A stretch of 64,000 bases of DNA from Gambelia wislizenii (GCA_030847615.1 JAUMIR010000001.1:34578501-34642500); one strand, 5' to 3'; positions 20,401 to 31,932 are shown, numbered from the stretch's first letter. A program made the numbers and translations. Notes: a model not told the origin generated them from the sequence alone.

Positions 20401-20431
<31 letters not shown>
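20401..20431. repeat. (AT)n microsatellite
   Basis: About 15 uninterrupted AT units, followed at about 20485-20505 by an (AAT)n run. Confidence 0.95.
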
Positions 20432-20432
<1 letters not shown>

Positions 20433-20773
20433 ATAGAAAAACGAACAGGTAATCACTAGGGTGAGACAGAGAATTAGATATAAAAATTAATAATAATAAT
20501 AATAATGAATAATATGAGTAATAATGAATAAATAAAAGGATAAGACCAATAGGAGAATTAGGTCCCATGATGAAGAGAATTTTGGGGCTCTTTTTAAGGA
20601 AGGACATTATAAACTTAAATGTGCAAGATTAAAAATGAATAGGCTATGTGGAAAATCATACAGTTCTAAATACGTTCCAGTGGTAGTAGGAGTCATTTTA
20701 TGTTTGAATGTAATGTCTAATGTCTAAAGATGAAAAAGGATAAATAATCGATATACTAATAGATTATGTGTTA

Positions 20774-21430
20774 TCATAGAATCATAGAATTGTAGAGTTG
20801 GAAGAGACCACAAGAGCCATCCAGTCCAACCCCTTGCCATGCAGGAAATCACGATCAAAGCATCCCTGACAGATGGCCATCCAGCCTCTGTTTAAAGACC
20901 TCCAAGGAAGGAGACCCCACCACGCTCCGAGGGAGTGTGTTCCACTGCCGAACAGCTCTTACTGTCAAAAAGTTCCTCCTAATGTTGAAGTGGAATGTCT
21001 GTTCATGGTGCTTGTATCCATTGCTCTGTGTTCTAGTCTCTGGAGCAGTAGAAAACAAGCTTGCTCCATCCTCAATGTGACGCCCCTTCAAATACTTAAA
21101 CAGGGCTATCATATCGCCCCTTAACCGTCTTTTTTCCAGGCTAAACATACCCAGCTCCCTAAGGCATGGTTTCCTCATAAGGCATGGTTTCCAGACCTTT
21201 CACCATTTTAGTCACCCTCCTCTGGACACGTTCCAATGTGTCAATATCCTTTTTGAATTGTGGTGCCCAGAACTGGACACAGTACTCCAGGTGAGGCCTG
21301 ACCAAGGCAGAATAGAGTGGCACTATTACTTCCCTTGATCTAGACACTATACTTCTATTGATGCAGCCCAAAATCGCATTGGCCTTTTTAGCTGCCACAT
21401 CACACTGTTGACTCATGTTCAACTTGTTGT
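20774..21430 (-). mobile_element. CR1 LINE 3' portion with ORF2 C-terminus
   Basis: The longest CR1 of the window. It starts in the octamer repeat, then carries the 3' UTR and coding sequence for the end of ORF2: [20 protein letters not shown] and [18 protein letters not shown] lie at 21159-21430, followed in another frame by LEKRRLRGDMIALFKYLKG. An 18-bp tandem duplication (AAGGCATGGTTTCCTCAT at 21161-21178, partly repeated from 21179) is present. It is 5' truncated. Confidence 0.92.
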
Positions 21431-21439
21431 AATTGTTCA

Positions 21440-21715
21440 ATATTTTGAAATAAATAAAATAATTTTTTTTAAAAGAAACAAGAAAATCTTTACTTGCTGG
21501 CAGAAAGATAATAAGAAAGGTGCCAGTCTAATCTCTCTGGCAGGGAAGTTCCAGAGCCTGGGGGCAGCCACTGGGAAGGCCCTCTCTGTTGTGCCCATCC
21601 GATGCAACTGTGAGGGTGGTAGGAGAGAGAGAAGGGCCTCTGTTGAAGCTCTGAAAGCACAGGCTGGTTCAGATGAGAGAATACGGTCATTCAAATAACC
21701 ACAATTTTTCTAAGC
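21440..21715 (-). mobile_element. L2-like LINE C-terminal fragment
   Basis: The minus frame reads GTTERAFPVAAPRLWNFPAR then [10 protein letters not shown], the conserved L2-type C-terminus. The 3' UTR is short, because the adjoining CR1 begins near 21430. Confidence 0.7.
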
Positions 21716-22810
21716 TCTGCAAAGGCCCACTTGCTGTTTTCAAGTGTTGTCAGCTAAACAGCATTCTACAGCCTCTTTTGCTTTCAGATAGACAAGGGTT
21801 CAGTTTAGATTAAGATTCTTGGCCCACCTTCTCTACTAAAATGGCTGGGTTTGGGTAAAGGTAGCTGGGAGTGGAAGTGGAGATGCAGCTGGATTGACAG
21901 AGGTGACATTTGCTTCCTCTGCCAGAGCAGGGGAACTAAGTCCTGTAGTATGTGGGGAAATAATCATTGTAATGTAAAAGCAATCTTGTGTACCTCATTC
22001 ACATCCTAAGATAAGTCTAGGGTTTTTCCCTGCATGCATTTGTTCTCCCAAAATTCCCTTTCTCTTATTTCACTGGGCAGTTCTAGCCAACTGGAGTGCT
22101 GGGTCATTCAATACATGACCTAATTTAAATTTTATTGCTTTTGTGTAAGTTTTCTTTTAAGTTTGAGTCTCCATGAGGCTGGAGCTACCTTAGCCATCTT
22201 AAGCTATATTTGCCATCTTCATCTGAAACCATGCCATGATGCATCGGAAGCCAGCCCTACTGCTGTAGGCTGAGTGAGTTTTCTTACCTAAATGCCTGTA
22301 GTTAGGGACCTCTTTTAAAGTTTGTTTTAGTATGTAGATTGAGATTGATATACCTTCAGTAAACTTTGATTTGCATTTTTAAACTGACTCCTTTGTTTTG
22401 TAATGAGTCTAATTTTATCTGGGGGATCCCAGACCTCTGAATACACTTTTCTTTTAAATGATAATTGAGCTTAAGTATGCATTCCTAAGTGCACTTTGCA
22501 TGAACATGAAGTCAAAAGTAAATGAATGATTTTTAACTCTCTATTTTTAAAGAGATAATTCTTGTTGTTTTTAAAAGGACTAGATCCTGGAATTTTTAAT
22601 ACAATTTTATTTTTAGACTCATTACCTTCCCACAAGTCCATCCTAGAAACCCATGGAAAGCTATATGGACATATTGTAGATCTACCACCAGTAGTTTTGT
22701 GCCATAAGGTAAATTGCTGAATGGACTGGATGTAATAAATAAGATAAGTCTTCCTGTATGAGGAACCTTACTTCTGACAGCACCACTGTGCTTTCACATC
22801 TCTATCACAA
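21716..22810. other. Unassigned stretch
   Basis: No repeat family or exon that I can name. Confidence 0.4.
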
Positions 22811-23006
22811 TACTCTCCAACTGTCCAAGTTTGGCAAGGACATTCCTACTTTCCCGCTTTTTCAGCTGCTTTTAAAATGTCCCAGTTTCTCTCCCCTCTT
22901 CCCACTTCCCCCGTTGTCCTCAGCGTACTTGAGTCGGTGCAAACCAAGTTCAAAAGTAGTTTGTTCACAATTAACTCATGGGGTGGGAGAAGAGGAACTG
23001 GAATCT
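22811..23006 (+). repeat. Unclassified interspersed repeat R, copy 1, left part
   Basis: Begins CTCCAACTGTCCAAGTTTGG and contains GCTGCTTTTAAAATGTCCCA. It is homologous to 40895-41168 (reverse) and 42259-42540. It breaks off at GGAATCT, where the solo LTR begins. Confidence 0.7.
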
Positions 23007-23564
23007 TGTGGTAAAAATTCGAGGTCCCAGGGTGTTAGCCCTTTTTGGGAGCTTCTTGAAAGTTAAAACTGTCAAGAATTAACTTTCTTATAGCAGAGTA
23101 CAGCAGAGACGGAGCGGGACTTAGAAGTACAGTGCTTTGACCTCAGCTGCGAGAACAAAAAGACAGGCAACTTCTTGTTAAAGAAACAAGCTTTACTAAT
23201 AGCCTTTAAATCTACATATGCATTGGAGCCTACATCCTAACTAACTAATGAATAGACTTTGGATAGGGTAGAGGTGAATCTTCACTCACCATTCCAATGA
23301 GACGGGATGCCTTTCTATGGAGCAAGAAGAAAAGGCAGCAGGCAGCTTGAAGGCAAGGAACAAAGGGTTGTAAAAGACCTAAGGCCATGTGGTTAATAAA
23401 CCTAGGTCATGTGATCTTGTAGCTTGCTTGTGTATTGTTTACAACCATGCCCAGTAAAGATAGGATGAAAGAAAGGCATGCAGGATTCCCTGTACTATCT
23501 CTCATCCATTTGCTCTAATAGCAAATACGTGGTGGTGGTGGGGAGAATGCTGTATTTTCCAACA
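23007..23564 (+). mobile_element. Solo LTR (558 bp) with AATCT TSD
   Basis: Bounded by TGTGG...CCAACA, that is, the TG/CA ends expected of LTRs. It is flanked by AATCT at 23002-23006 and 23565-23569. Repeat R is interrupted exactly here and resumes with AATCTTGCCGTTCCC. A poly(A) signal AATAAA lies at 23395-23400. No internal gag or pol sequence is present, consistent with recombination between two LTRs. It could derive from an endogenous retrovirus or another LTR retrotransposon. Confidence 0.78.
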
Positions 23565-23715
23565 AATCTTGCCGTTCCCATCCGCTGAGGCAAAAGCAAA
23601 CCGCTGCAGCATCTCAAAGCTTCCCTGTTCTTCCTCAGTAATAATATTTGCCATCTTGCCCACAGTCTGATGTTGTTTAGCCATACATGTCCCAGTTTTC
23701 ATCTTTGAAATGTTG
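23565..23715 (+). repeat. Unclassified repeat R, copy 1, right part
   Basis: Continues repeat R after the LTR: GAGGCAAAAGCAAACCGCTG, CAGCATCTC and ATTTGCCATCTTGCCCACAG, as in the copies at 34238 and 42430. Confidence 0.7.
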
Positions 23716-24530
23716 AAAGGGGGTATTCATCAGGAATGGAAAACATAGGGCAAAACAGATGTTAGACAGTAACTCCTATTAGCCTTGCCAATGGTGAGGG
23801 ATTATAGAAGTCACAGTAGAAGAATATCTATGGGGCAAATGGTCCCTATCTCTGATCAACATAATAGGCAATAAATAACTAACTAAACAAATAATCAATA
23901 AATCAACTAGTCCTCTTCCTAGCTCAGCAACTGCACCTCCTGACTCTTTGGTGTTTCTTGAAGTCACAATAGAGCCCTGTCAAGAGAAGAAGAAAATGTT
24001 TGGCACTTTAAATGTAAAGCCAGTTTCTCTTTTGATATTGGATTGAACTTCCCTCCCCAGACCCCCCTCTCCCAGTATTTTAAAACTCTCTATAATTCTG
24101 ACTTAAAGAGTCTGGGACAAACAGACGAAGCAGCTTCTTAGCAACCTCCATCTTCTCTCTCTCTCTGCTGATCTTAGATAACAGGCAAGAAATATTGGAG
24201 GCAGTGTGGTTACTTTGACCCATCTTGTGAATCCAAAATAAATGCTTTTTTAAAAAAAAAGTGGGGGGAGGAAGGGGAAAAAAAGAAACAGGAGATATAT
24301 CAGTGGCATTAAAGTATCTTGCTGCAGCTATCAGCTCAGGCTTCAGGATGGTGGCTGATAGAGTAGCAATACCTACTGTGCGACAATAAACCATTTATCT
24401 TATCTGTGTTTTTATAAGGCTAAATGCTGCCCTACTGTGTCAGAAACCATGGGGGAGCCCAGGCAAACTGCTTGGCAGTGTTTTTGTGGAGTGTATGATA
24501 GGGCTGCCGATGATTTTCTCAACACACGTT
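23716..24530. other. Unassigned stretch
   Basis: Nothing recognised. Confidence 0.4.
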
Positions 24531-24695
24531 TATTTATTTATTTATTTATTTATTTCAATCTGTATCTGTTGTGCCATTCTACATGCAGCACCTGACAACA
24601 AAAATAAACATACTGTATATTATATAAACAGGGGATATATGTGTGTGCATGTGCGTATGCGCACGCACACACACGCACACACACACACACACACA
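24531..24695. repeat. Simple-repeat cluster: (TTTA)n and (CA)n
   Basis: (TTTA)n at about 24531-24557 and an interrupted (CA)n/(GCAC) tract at about 24655-24695, with nothing recognised in between. Confidence 0.85.
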
Positions 24696-24697
24696 TA

Positions 24698-24890
24698 CAG
24701 TCACTCCTCCATATTTGGGAGGGGTAAGCATTCGCAGATTTGGTTATTTGCAGATTTATAATAGATTATCTTTATGCATTTAGTGCAAGTTGACCATAGT
24801 CCAGTGGAAGTTGACCATAGAATCATGTTGGAGGACCTACAATTGCCTAGAGAAGTGTTTTCTCATGTAAAAAAAAAAAAGTGGGCCTAT
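24698..24890 (+). mobile_element. Tigger-like MITE fragment
   Basis: Starts CAGTCACTCCTCCATATTTG after a TA. It carries GGAAGTTGACCATAGAATCA and TGCCTAGAGAAG, matching the interior of the copy at 4651. An AAGTTGACCATAG unit is repeated nearby (24787 and 24808). The right end is lost. Confidence 0.6.
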
Positions 24891-25699
24891 ATTCATGGTT
24901 TTTCCATTTTGTAGGGCTGCTGCACCCCAACCCCTGTGAAAGTTGAGAGCTGACGATATGTATGTGTGTGTATATATATATATATATGCACATGGTTTCA
25001 CATATGCGTAGCTCACTCATTGCTATGCTCCATCGTGGATTTTGTAGTCCTGTAAACAATTGGTTGTTCTGGTGTAGCCATGTCATATTTGCAAAACAAC
25101 ATTATTGCAAGAATAAACATTGCAATAATACTGATGGCTTAGTTTACACGTGTTACAGTCATGCAAAGGAAGATTATTTAAAATTATGAAATACTATATG
25201 AAACAGAATAAGAAAAGACCACATGACTACCTATTACTTGCTCATGTAAATAGGATTAATTATCAAATGTGTTGAAAGAACAGCAAACTTGGGGAGCAGA
25301 AGGAAGTGAAGGAAAAGTAATAGTTAAGCTGAATTTCAAGGACTTGTTTTGTAGATTTCATTCTACTTGAGCTGCACCAAGCTTACAATGGGCAATTTTT
25401 GAAATACATCCACCTACTTATTTAAATTTAAACCTTATCCATTTGCACTGAAATTGTTTTCAATCATCTCAACTGCTCACCTCTGTTAAAGGTTCCTATT
25501 ACACTTGCTAATGCATGTTTGGGTTGTGGTAGTGTTGCATCATAGCTTTGTAACCTTAGGTTGCATTTTAAAAAAAAAAACAGCACTAGACATTCTTGTT
25601 CTCATATATGGATGTCTCATATTCGCCCACAATTTGGTAACTTCAGTGCAAAAATTAGGCTTCTAAGAAGAGCAAAAATTTGTAAGCCTGAGGGCAGGA
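24891..25699. other. Unassigned stretch
   Basis: A short (TA)n at about 24970-24987; otherwise nothing recognised. Confidence 0.4.
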
Positions 25700-25781
25700 A
25701 ACTGTTAAATTGACCATTTGTAAGCCACTCTGATACCCTTTGTGGCTGAAGAGTGGGGTATAAATAAATAAATAAAAATAA
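25700..25781 (+). mobile_element. tRNA-SINE (second family) 3' tail
   Basis: TTTGTAAGCCACTCTGATAC then GGCTGAAGAGTGGGGTATAAATAAATAAAT, the sense version of the tail found inverted at 29565 and 42850. Confidence 0.6.
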
Positions 25782-25819
25782 AATGACATGCAAACTATTG
25801 TTTTGATGTTTTGGTTTGG

Positions 25820-25985
25820 ATCATGGGATCATAGAGTTGGAAGGAACTGCAAGGGCATCTAAGTGCAATTCCTTGCCATGCAGAATACACAACTAAAGCA
25901 TTCCCAAAATGTGGCCATCCAACCTCTGTTTAAAGACTTCCAAAAAAGACAGAGAGAGTCCACCACCCTTTGATACAGTCTATTC
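25820..25985 (-). mobile_element. CR1 LINE 3' end, old (first of an abutting pair)
   Basis: Diverged: GGGATCATAGAGTTGGAAGG, TGCCATGCAGAATACACAAC, TAAAGACTTCCAA. It ends where the next CR1 octamer run begins. Confidence 0.8.
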
Positions 25986-26440
25986 TCATAGAATCATAGA
26001 GATGGAAGAGATCACGAGGGCCACCGTTTCCAACCTCCTACCATGCAGGAATATACAACTCAAAAAACTCCTGAAAGATAGCCATCCAGACTCCGTCACA
26101 CTCCGAGGCAGCCCACCCCACTGTCAAACAGCTCTTACAATCAAGAAGTTCTTCCTAATGTTTAGGTGGGCTCTCTTTACTTGTAATTGAATCCATTGGT
26201 TCATGTTCTAGCCTCTAGAGCTTGGTTCATCTTCTACATGACATCCCTTCAACTATTTAAATATGGCTACCATATCACCTCTCAGTCTTCTCTTTTCCAA
26301 ATTAAACCCAGCTCCCTTAGTTGTTTTTCAGAGGACTTGGTTTCCAGGCCTTTTACTTATCTTGGTCACCCTCTTCTGAACACATTCCAGATTGCTAATA
26401 TCCTTCTTGAACTGTGATGTCCAGAACTGAATACTGTATT
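25986..26440 (-). mobile_element. CR1 LINE 3' portion, old (second of an abutting pair)
   Basis: Starts TCATAGAATCATAGAGATGG, then the 3' UTR and a decayed ORF2 end (TCACCCTCTTCTGAACACATTCC corresponds to the region before LEYC). Same orientation as its neighbour. Confidence 0.85.
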
Positions 26441-27164
26441 CTATATTCCACACATATTCACTTCTCATGCCTTGATTCCCAGGAACAAAACAACTTGAGC
26501 CTGTGTTACTATCCTGCTCTTCTGGCTCATAGCCAAGGGCTTGTTAACATTCTTGTACATGCTGGGATGCTCAAAGCCCATGATTTGTCAAACACTATAG
26601 CTGCAATCCTTTTAGCCAGAGGAACTGTGCTGTCATAGATGGCAGTGATGTAGGAAGTGGTACAGCAGCAGTAGGGGTCAAATAGTCACAGGAACCATGA
26701 TGATCAGGGGTGGGGTGGCATAGGAAGTCATCTCTGCCAAGAAAGAAAACTGCCCTGCCAGCTCCTCAGCTGCTTGAGAGAGTTAGCAGGGCAGCATTCT
26801 CTGGTGAAAGATATGGATTCTCCAGTACCCTGTTTCTCTCCCCCTGCTGGGCACTCTTCAAAGCCATGCTTTTTCCTGGCATAATGGGACATAAAGGACT
26901 TTTTCGGACGTTTAAAAAGCAACGCAAGCAGACTCGTCAGCTTGCGAGGCTGCTGCGCTGCAAAGTGTCAGTTTCGGATGACGCTGCCTTCTAGCAGTAC
27001 TGTTGCGGTACCCTGGGGAGAGTTGAGTGTCAAATACCTATAAAAGAGGGGGTGGGTTACTAACAAAGAAAAAACAATGTACATAAACAAATACACTACA
27101 AAATTAACTACTACACTAAGAAGAATACATAAACTATTACAGTATCTAAAAGTGATTTTCAACT
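26441..27164. other. Unassigned stretch
   Basis: No family recognised. 26885-27010 is unusually GC/CpG-rich (CTTTTTCGGACG, GGCTGCTGCGCTGC), possibly part of an unidentified DNA element. Confidence 0.35.
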
Positions 27165-27545
27165 TTTTTTTCTGCAATTATATATTTATATCCCACCATC
27201 CAACCTCTCTCTCTATAACCTCTGTATTACACCTCTTCTATTCAGCAACTCATATTAATATTCAAAACTAATAGTTATCAATTGAACTTCATTTTTTCTC
27301 AAAAGTATATCAGGGGTTTCCAGTCTTTCCAGAAATTTACTAGTGATTTTTCTCTAATCAGAGTGTGCAATGTATCCATCTCTGCTAACTCACTCATTTT
27401 CAGCAACCAATCTTCCCTAGAAGGCAGAGTATTACTCTTCCATCTCTGGGTATACAGTAGTCTTGCTGCTGTGATCATATATTGAAATATTCTCTTACGG
27501 CTGATTTCCAAGTGTTCATCCATCAATACCAGAAAAACAGTTCAG
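27165..27545 (-). mobile_element. L1 LINE 3' end, short
   Basis: The minus frame at 27299-27526 reads ITAARLLYTQRWKSNTLPSR then DWLLKMSELAEMDTL and FWKDWKPL, the C-terminus of L1 ORF2. The 3' UTR follows down to a T8 run at about 27165-27173, taken as the poly(A). It is severely 5' truncated and no TSD is obvious. Confidence 0.8.
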
Positions 27546-27599
27546 GTTTTAATTATAAGTTAATCTTCAAAATTCTCTGTGCCTCCTACCTTACCAAGC

Positions 27600-27850
27600 A
27601 TTATTGCCTTTTCCAAGGACTCACATCATCTCATGATATGTCCAAAGTACAATAGCCTCAGTTTAATCATTTGGGCTTCTAGGCTGAGTTCAGGCTTGAT
27701 TTGTTCTAGGACCCATTCATTTGTCTTTTTGGGACTCCATCTGTAGAACTCTTCTCCAGCACCACATTTCAAATGAATTGATTTTCTCCCTGTTAGGTTT
27801 CTTAACTGTCCAGCTTTCACAACCATACGTACAAATTCAATGCCAGCTAT
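27600..27850 (-). mobile_element. Bov-B LINE 3' fragment
   Basis: The minus frame reads KCGAGEEFYRWSPKKTNEWV then LSLEAQMIKLRLLYFGHIMR, the RTE/Bov-B C-terminus. Same orientation as the 7-10 kb copy but a separate insertion. Confidence 0.82.
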
Positions 27851-28117
27851 TATATTAAAATTGCAAAGGGGTCTTTTGGTCTGAAAAGTGGTAAAGAAAT
27901 AAACAAACGAAGAAAGATTAAAAAAAAACAATGCAGATGTGTTTTAGTATTTTGGAACAATCAGGCTTTCCAGACACATGCAAACTAGTGCTTCCATATC
28001 AGCAAGATGTGAATCTACTATTGCTTTTAATCTGAATTTTAAAGGTGCTATCCCTTTAAATCTTATCCCTCACCAAATATTCAGAACCTTGAATAACTCC
28101 TTTAAAGTTGACACTAA

Positions 28118-28659
28118 GGACTTTATCAGACTAGCCCCTTTAAACATTATTTTGTCAGCATAAAAAAATATTGTTATGCCAGCAAAAGAACACACACACA
28201 CGCACCTACCTTCCTCTCCCGGCAAAGGCAGCCCCATCAATAAAGCAGAAGTGAATGGAGCCCCATTCACTTCCTCATTTGAAATCCTGTGAGACTTTGT
28301 CACATGGGAAATTCAAAAAGAAAACTAACACATAAAAAGTTGAACAAAGCACATACACAAACGTTAAAAGTCCCAAGTAACCTGGGGAGGGTCATAAAAA
28401 AAGTGAAATTTACCTGGATGTCCCGATCTCACCCAGAAGTGTTCACACTGGACTGACCATTCTCGCTGCAGTGATGAGCTTTAGATGGCCCAAGGTTTCG
28501 CACACCAGCAATGCCAGCACTAAAGTGCCACAGCGGATCTATTGACAGCTTCAGCCATCACTAAAAAGGTAAAGGATTTTGACAGGACATAAACGCAAAA
28601 GGGTGACGCGTTTATGTTGTGTCGTTATGACGCCATATTTAGTGCATCTGATAAAGTCC
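28118..28659. mobile_element. Family-X DNA transposon, copy 2 (uninterrupted)
   Basis: The termini GGACTTTATCAGACTAG and TGCATCTGATAAAGTCC are inverted repeats. The flanks read TAA (left) and TTA (right). The body is homologous to copy 1 at 16370-17446 without its CR1 insertions (GTAACCTGGGGAGGGTC, CCCGATCTCACCCAGAAGTG, GCCATATTTAGTGCATCTG). It is 542 bp with no transposase. It serves as the empty-site reference for copy 1. Confidence 0.78.
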
Positions 28660-28965
28660 TTAAACCTGGAGTATATTCACTTCCCCACAGACACAGGAGC
28701 CACCTGTGAGCAAAACTGACTTTTGGCTAAACAAAATTCCATGAGAATGTAAGAATATAAGAGGAGACCTCCTAGAGCAAACCAAAGGCCTATCTGTTTT
28801 AGAAGATACTTGGAGGTAGATTGTAGCTATCATCATGACTATTATCTATTGACACTAATCATGATTTCCACATTGTTTTACAGATATGGTATTTTTGCTC
28901 CTTAACTTGGCTCAACCATGATAGAAAGCATGAAAGCGGGGTCCATTTTTGTTAATAGTAGTTTA
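28660..28965. other. Unassigned stretch
   Basis: Nothing recognised. Confidence 0.4.
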
Positions 28966-29200
28966 GAGAGCCAGCATGGTGTAGTGGTTTGAGCATTGGA
29001 CTATGACTCTGGAGACCAGGATTCAAATCCCCACTCAGCCATGAAAACCCATTGGGTGACCTTGGGCAAGTCATACTCTCTCAACCTCAGAGGAAGGCAA
29101 AGACAAACTCCCTTCAGAACAAAACTTGCCAAGAAAACCCCATGATAGTTTCACCTTAGGTTCCATAACTGAAAAACAACTTGAAGGCACACAGCAAGAA
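28966..29200 (+). mobile_element. Sauria-type tRNA-derived SINE
   Basis: GAGAGCCAGCATGGTGTAGTG, then GGACTATGACTCTGGAGACC, GGGTGACCTTGGGCAAGTCA and the Bov-B-like tail ACTTGAAGGCACACAGCAAG. The box A and box B tRNA-like motifs are readable (GGTGTAGTGGTT; GGATTCAAATCCC). The best-preserved copy of this family here. Confidence 0.92.
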
Positions 29201-29544
29201 GAACATTTCTTGCATTAGTCCTTGTATCATAACAAATGAAAATCAAATAACAATATTTACCTAAAGATCATGAATTAACATTAATACAATTAGATAATGT
29301 GTGATATAGATCCATGTGCATGCATGTGTGCATGCGCGCATGCACACGTATATGCTGGGGTGGAGATTTTATTTGTTTTTATCCTTTTTGCTATGTTTTC
29401 TGTGTTATGTTGTTTTAACCTTGTGTTTTTCAACTGAACTTTTTAAAAACTTTTGTATGAATAGTTTTTTAAACTATACCCTGTTTTTAAGAACGTGAAC
29501 CAATCAATTCAAATTACAAGAAAGGAGATTCAACTGTAATTTAA
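29201..29544. other. Unassigned stretch
   Basis: Alternating ATGCATGTG/GCATGCGCGCATGC at about 29315-29345; otherwise nothing recognised. Confidence 0.4.
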
Positions 29545-29789
29545 TTTAATTTATTTAATTTAGTTATTTATACCCCGCTCTTCAGCCACAAGGCTATCAG
29601 AGCAGCTTACAAATTGTTTTAAGCAATAGCTATTTACACATCTACACTGCATTATACAGTTTCCAATGTGTGTTAGCTAATTGCCCCCACAAGCTGGGTA
29701 CTCAATTTACTGACCTATGAAAGGATGGAAGGCTGAGTGAACCTTGGAGCCCGCTGGAATCGAACTTGTAACGTGGTGGCTTGCAGTAC
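29545..29789 (-). mobile_element. tRNA-derived SINE (second family), reverse
   Basis: Tail first: TATTTATACCCCGCTCTTCA, then GCCACAAGGCTATCAGAGCA. The body is AGCTGGGTACTCAATTTACTGAC and GGATGGAAGGCTGAGTGAAC, and the head includes GGAATCGAACTTGTAAC, a box-B-like motif in reverse. The head end is truncated against the CR1. Confidence 0.8.
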
Positions 29790-29965
29790 TGGAATAGATT
29801 ACCTTGGGAGGTGATGGACTCTCCATCTTTGGTGGTCTTCAAGCAGAGGTTGAATGAGCATCTATCAGGGGTGCATTAGTTGTGTATTTCTGCATGGCAG
29901 GAGGTTGGACTAAGAGGTCCTTGTCGTCTTTTTCATCTCTTATGGTTCTGTGATTCTACATATTG
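29790..29965 (+). mobile_element. CR1 LINE 3' end
   Basis: GGTGGTCTTCAAGCAGAGG, TGCATGGCAGGAGGTTGGAC, ending TTATGGTTCTGTGATTCTA. Confidence 0.85.
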
Positions 29966-31125
29966 CTTATAAAGCAAAAAATATTATTGATGGGGGCAAA
30001 TACTTATAAAACACAACTGCATTCAGTTTTACAGAATCTATGCAGCTCTCCTTACATGAACTGTGGGAGAGGTATTCTGGTAAACACCACCCCCGCAATG
30101 ACATTAGTGACAAGTCTGACAGGATTCTGCCAACCCAAGAAGGTGAGCATGGATTTTTTAAAGAAAGGGAAAAAAAACCAATAATGCTAGAACACTTTTC
30201 TGTGGTCAGAATAAGAGCAATGTCAACTCTTTGCTATATACACACACTTACGGTCACCTATTTTTTTGTGGTTAGCATTGGATCACCCTGAAAGCAGCTG
30301 ATGTTGATGTTCTCATCCCATAGTCTTTCCACTGCATGCAATTTCAACATCGCTCAAAGCATGTGCCTCCCAGGAATAACTGTCGATAAAATTGGGGGGC
30401 AGAGAAGATTGCAACAGTGCTGTGCGATTCTTGCAAAGGCCAGGGGAAAGGAGGCAAAGAATTCCATTTTTGCACCAGCAGCCATGGAGACATTTTTTAT
30501 GCCAACTGATACTTTGCTTGTAAAATTTTTTTTAAATCCCATGGATGTGGAGTGCGTACCCCTCTTTTTGTTTTTTGTTTGGCAGTTCTGGGCTCACCCC
30601 CATCCATTTGTCCCATTTATTAAATTTTGAATTAACATGTGTTAAAGGCAGGTTGATTTTGTTTGCTCTGCCACATAACCTGCTTTTCTAAGCACTTAGT
30701 AATAGCTGCAGCTAATCTATTGACCGATGGCTTAAGCAGCAGGTGGCCCTAAGTCTCAGAGGCCAGCTTGACCAAGGCCCACAGAAAATTCCGGAGAGTT
30801 CTTTGTTACCTGGACTGGAATGGAGAAACTACTTGTTTGGAAAATGTTTCTCCTCCCACACAACATCTTCAGTATTTAGATTCTTTTGTCCGGGTAAGTC
30901 TGAAGAGAGGGATTATGAAGGATAGGCTGTCACTGCAATTGTTTCTCCTAGACATATAGCATACAAGTGCATTAAAAAGTTTACAAGCTCACTGTGGGTA
31001 ATTCTAATTCAAAATGTTATATACAGCATTTATAATGAATTAGTACTCTGGGGCTTTAGCAGGCTTTTAAACCATCAGCAGAAATAATTCTTTAAAATTA
31101 GGAGGATTTTTGTTTTGTTTTTTTG

Positions 31126-31166
<41 letters not shown>

Positions 31167-31529
31167 CCTCTCTCAAACTCTTCTCTTATTAATAGGATTC
31201 CTAGTTGGAAATATGTGAACATCTTTACAAAAGCAAATACTGGTGCCTTCAGGACTCAGGTTTCTATTTTTAACTCAGTTCCACAGTTGTGAGTGTGGAT
31301 TTAATAACATTTCCAGAACAGATGACAATTTATTTATTTTTTTAAAAAAATGTATTAGCAGCCATCTATCACTGTTGAATCTTTCAAGGAAAATGATTTA
31401 GTGCCAGAAAGCTTAAAGACAAGTTTTGTTCTTTTTAGTTAAGAGGAGTAATCCTAGGTATGTTTCTCTGATAGGAAGACCCAATGTGTTCAGATGATAT
31501 CAGCCCAATGGAACATAGTTATGTGAATA
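29966..31529. other. Unassigned stretch with (AT)n
   Basis: An (AT)n microsatellite lies at 31127-31162. 31446-31490 (GAGTAATCCTAGGTATGTTT) resembles a common squamate MITE arm. Otherwise nothing recognised. The 109-codon frame at 30301 has no recognisable content. Confidence 0.4.
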
Positions 31530-31759
31530 CAGTCGGCCAATATCCACGGATTCTTTATCCACAGATATAACCAACCACAGCTTAAGAATATTAAACTTAA
31601 AAAAAAAAACTCCAAAAAGCAAGCCTTGCTATTCACCATTTTATATAAGGGATGCCATTTTACTATGCCATTGTATATAGTGGGAACTGAGCATCTGTGG
31701 ATTTTGGTATCCATACGGGGTCCTGGAACCAAACCCCAGTGGATACCGAGGGCCCACTG
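31530..31759 (+). mobile_element. Complete Tigger-like MITE with TA TSD
   Basis: 230 bp from CAGTCGGCCAATATCCACGG to GGATACCGAGGGCCCACTG, with inverted termini (CAGT.GGCC / GGCCCACTG). TA lies immediately outside on both sides (31528-31529 and 31760-31761). The interior has the core GGTCCTGGAACCAAACCCCA. No transposase. Confidence 0.88.
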
Positions 31760-31835
31760 TACACACCATTCTGTAAGCTCTCTGTTAAAATTTGTAGTAG
31801 CATTTCATTCCCATCACATTTATTTGCTGCATTTT

Positions 31836-31902
31836 TGTTGTTCTTATTGTTAACTGATATCAAGTCAGCTTCGACTTACGACGACCCTATAAATCAGTAG
31901 GC
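31836..31902 (-). repeat. Bov-B/Sauria-type tail fragment
   Basis: TGATATCAAGTCAGCTTCGAC then TTACGACGACCCTATAAATC, the reverse of the Bov-B-like 3' end. Confidence 0.6.
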
Positions 31903-31932
31903 CCAGGCAAAAACAGCAACTGCAGTATCTTC
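31903..31932 (+). repeat. Repeat R, copy 2, left part (includes 12-bp TSD)
   Basis: CCAGGCAAAAACAGCAACTG then CAGTATCTTC matches the middle of repeat R. The last 12 bases, TGCAGTATCTTC (31921-31932), recur at 34238-34249 and flank the L1. Confidence 0.65.

Noticed and set aside
24531..24695. CRISPR-like or satellite array
   Set aside because: Plain (TTTA)n and (CA)n microsatellites with no regular spacers.
26885..27010. CpG island or promoter
   Set aside because: Only about 120 bp with raised CpG. No adjacent gene, and more likely a fragment of an unidentified DNA element.
28966..29040. tRNA gene
   Set aside because: Only the box A and B regions are tRNA-like. It is the head of a SINE with the same body in two other places.
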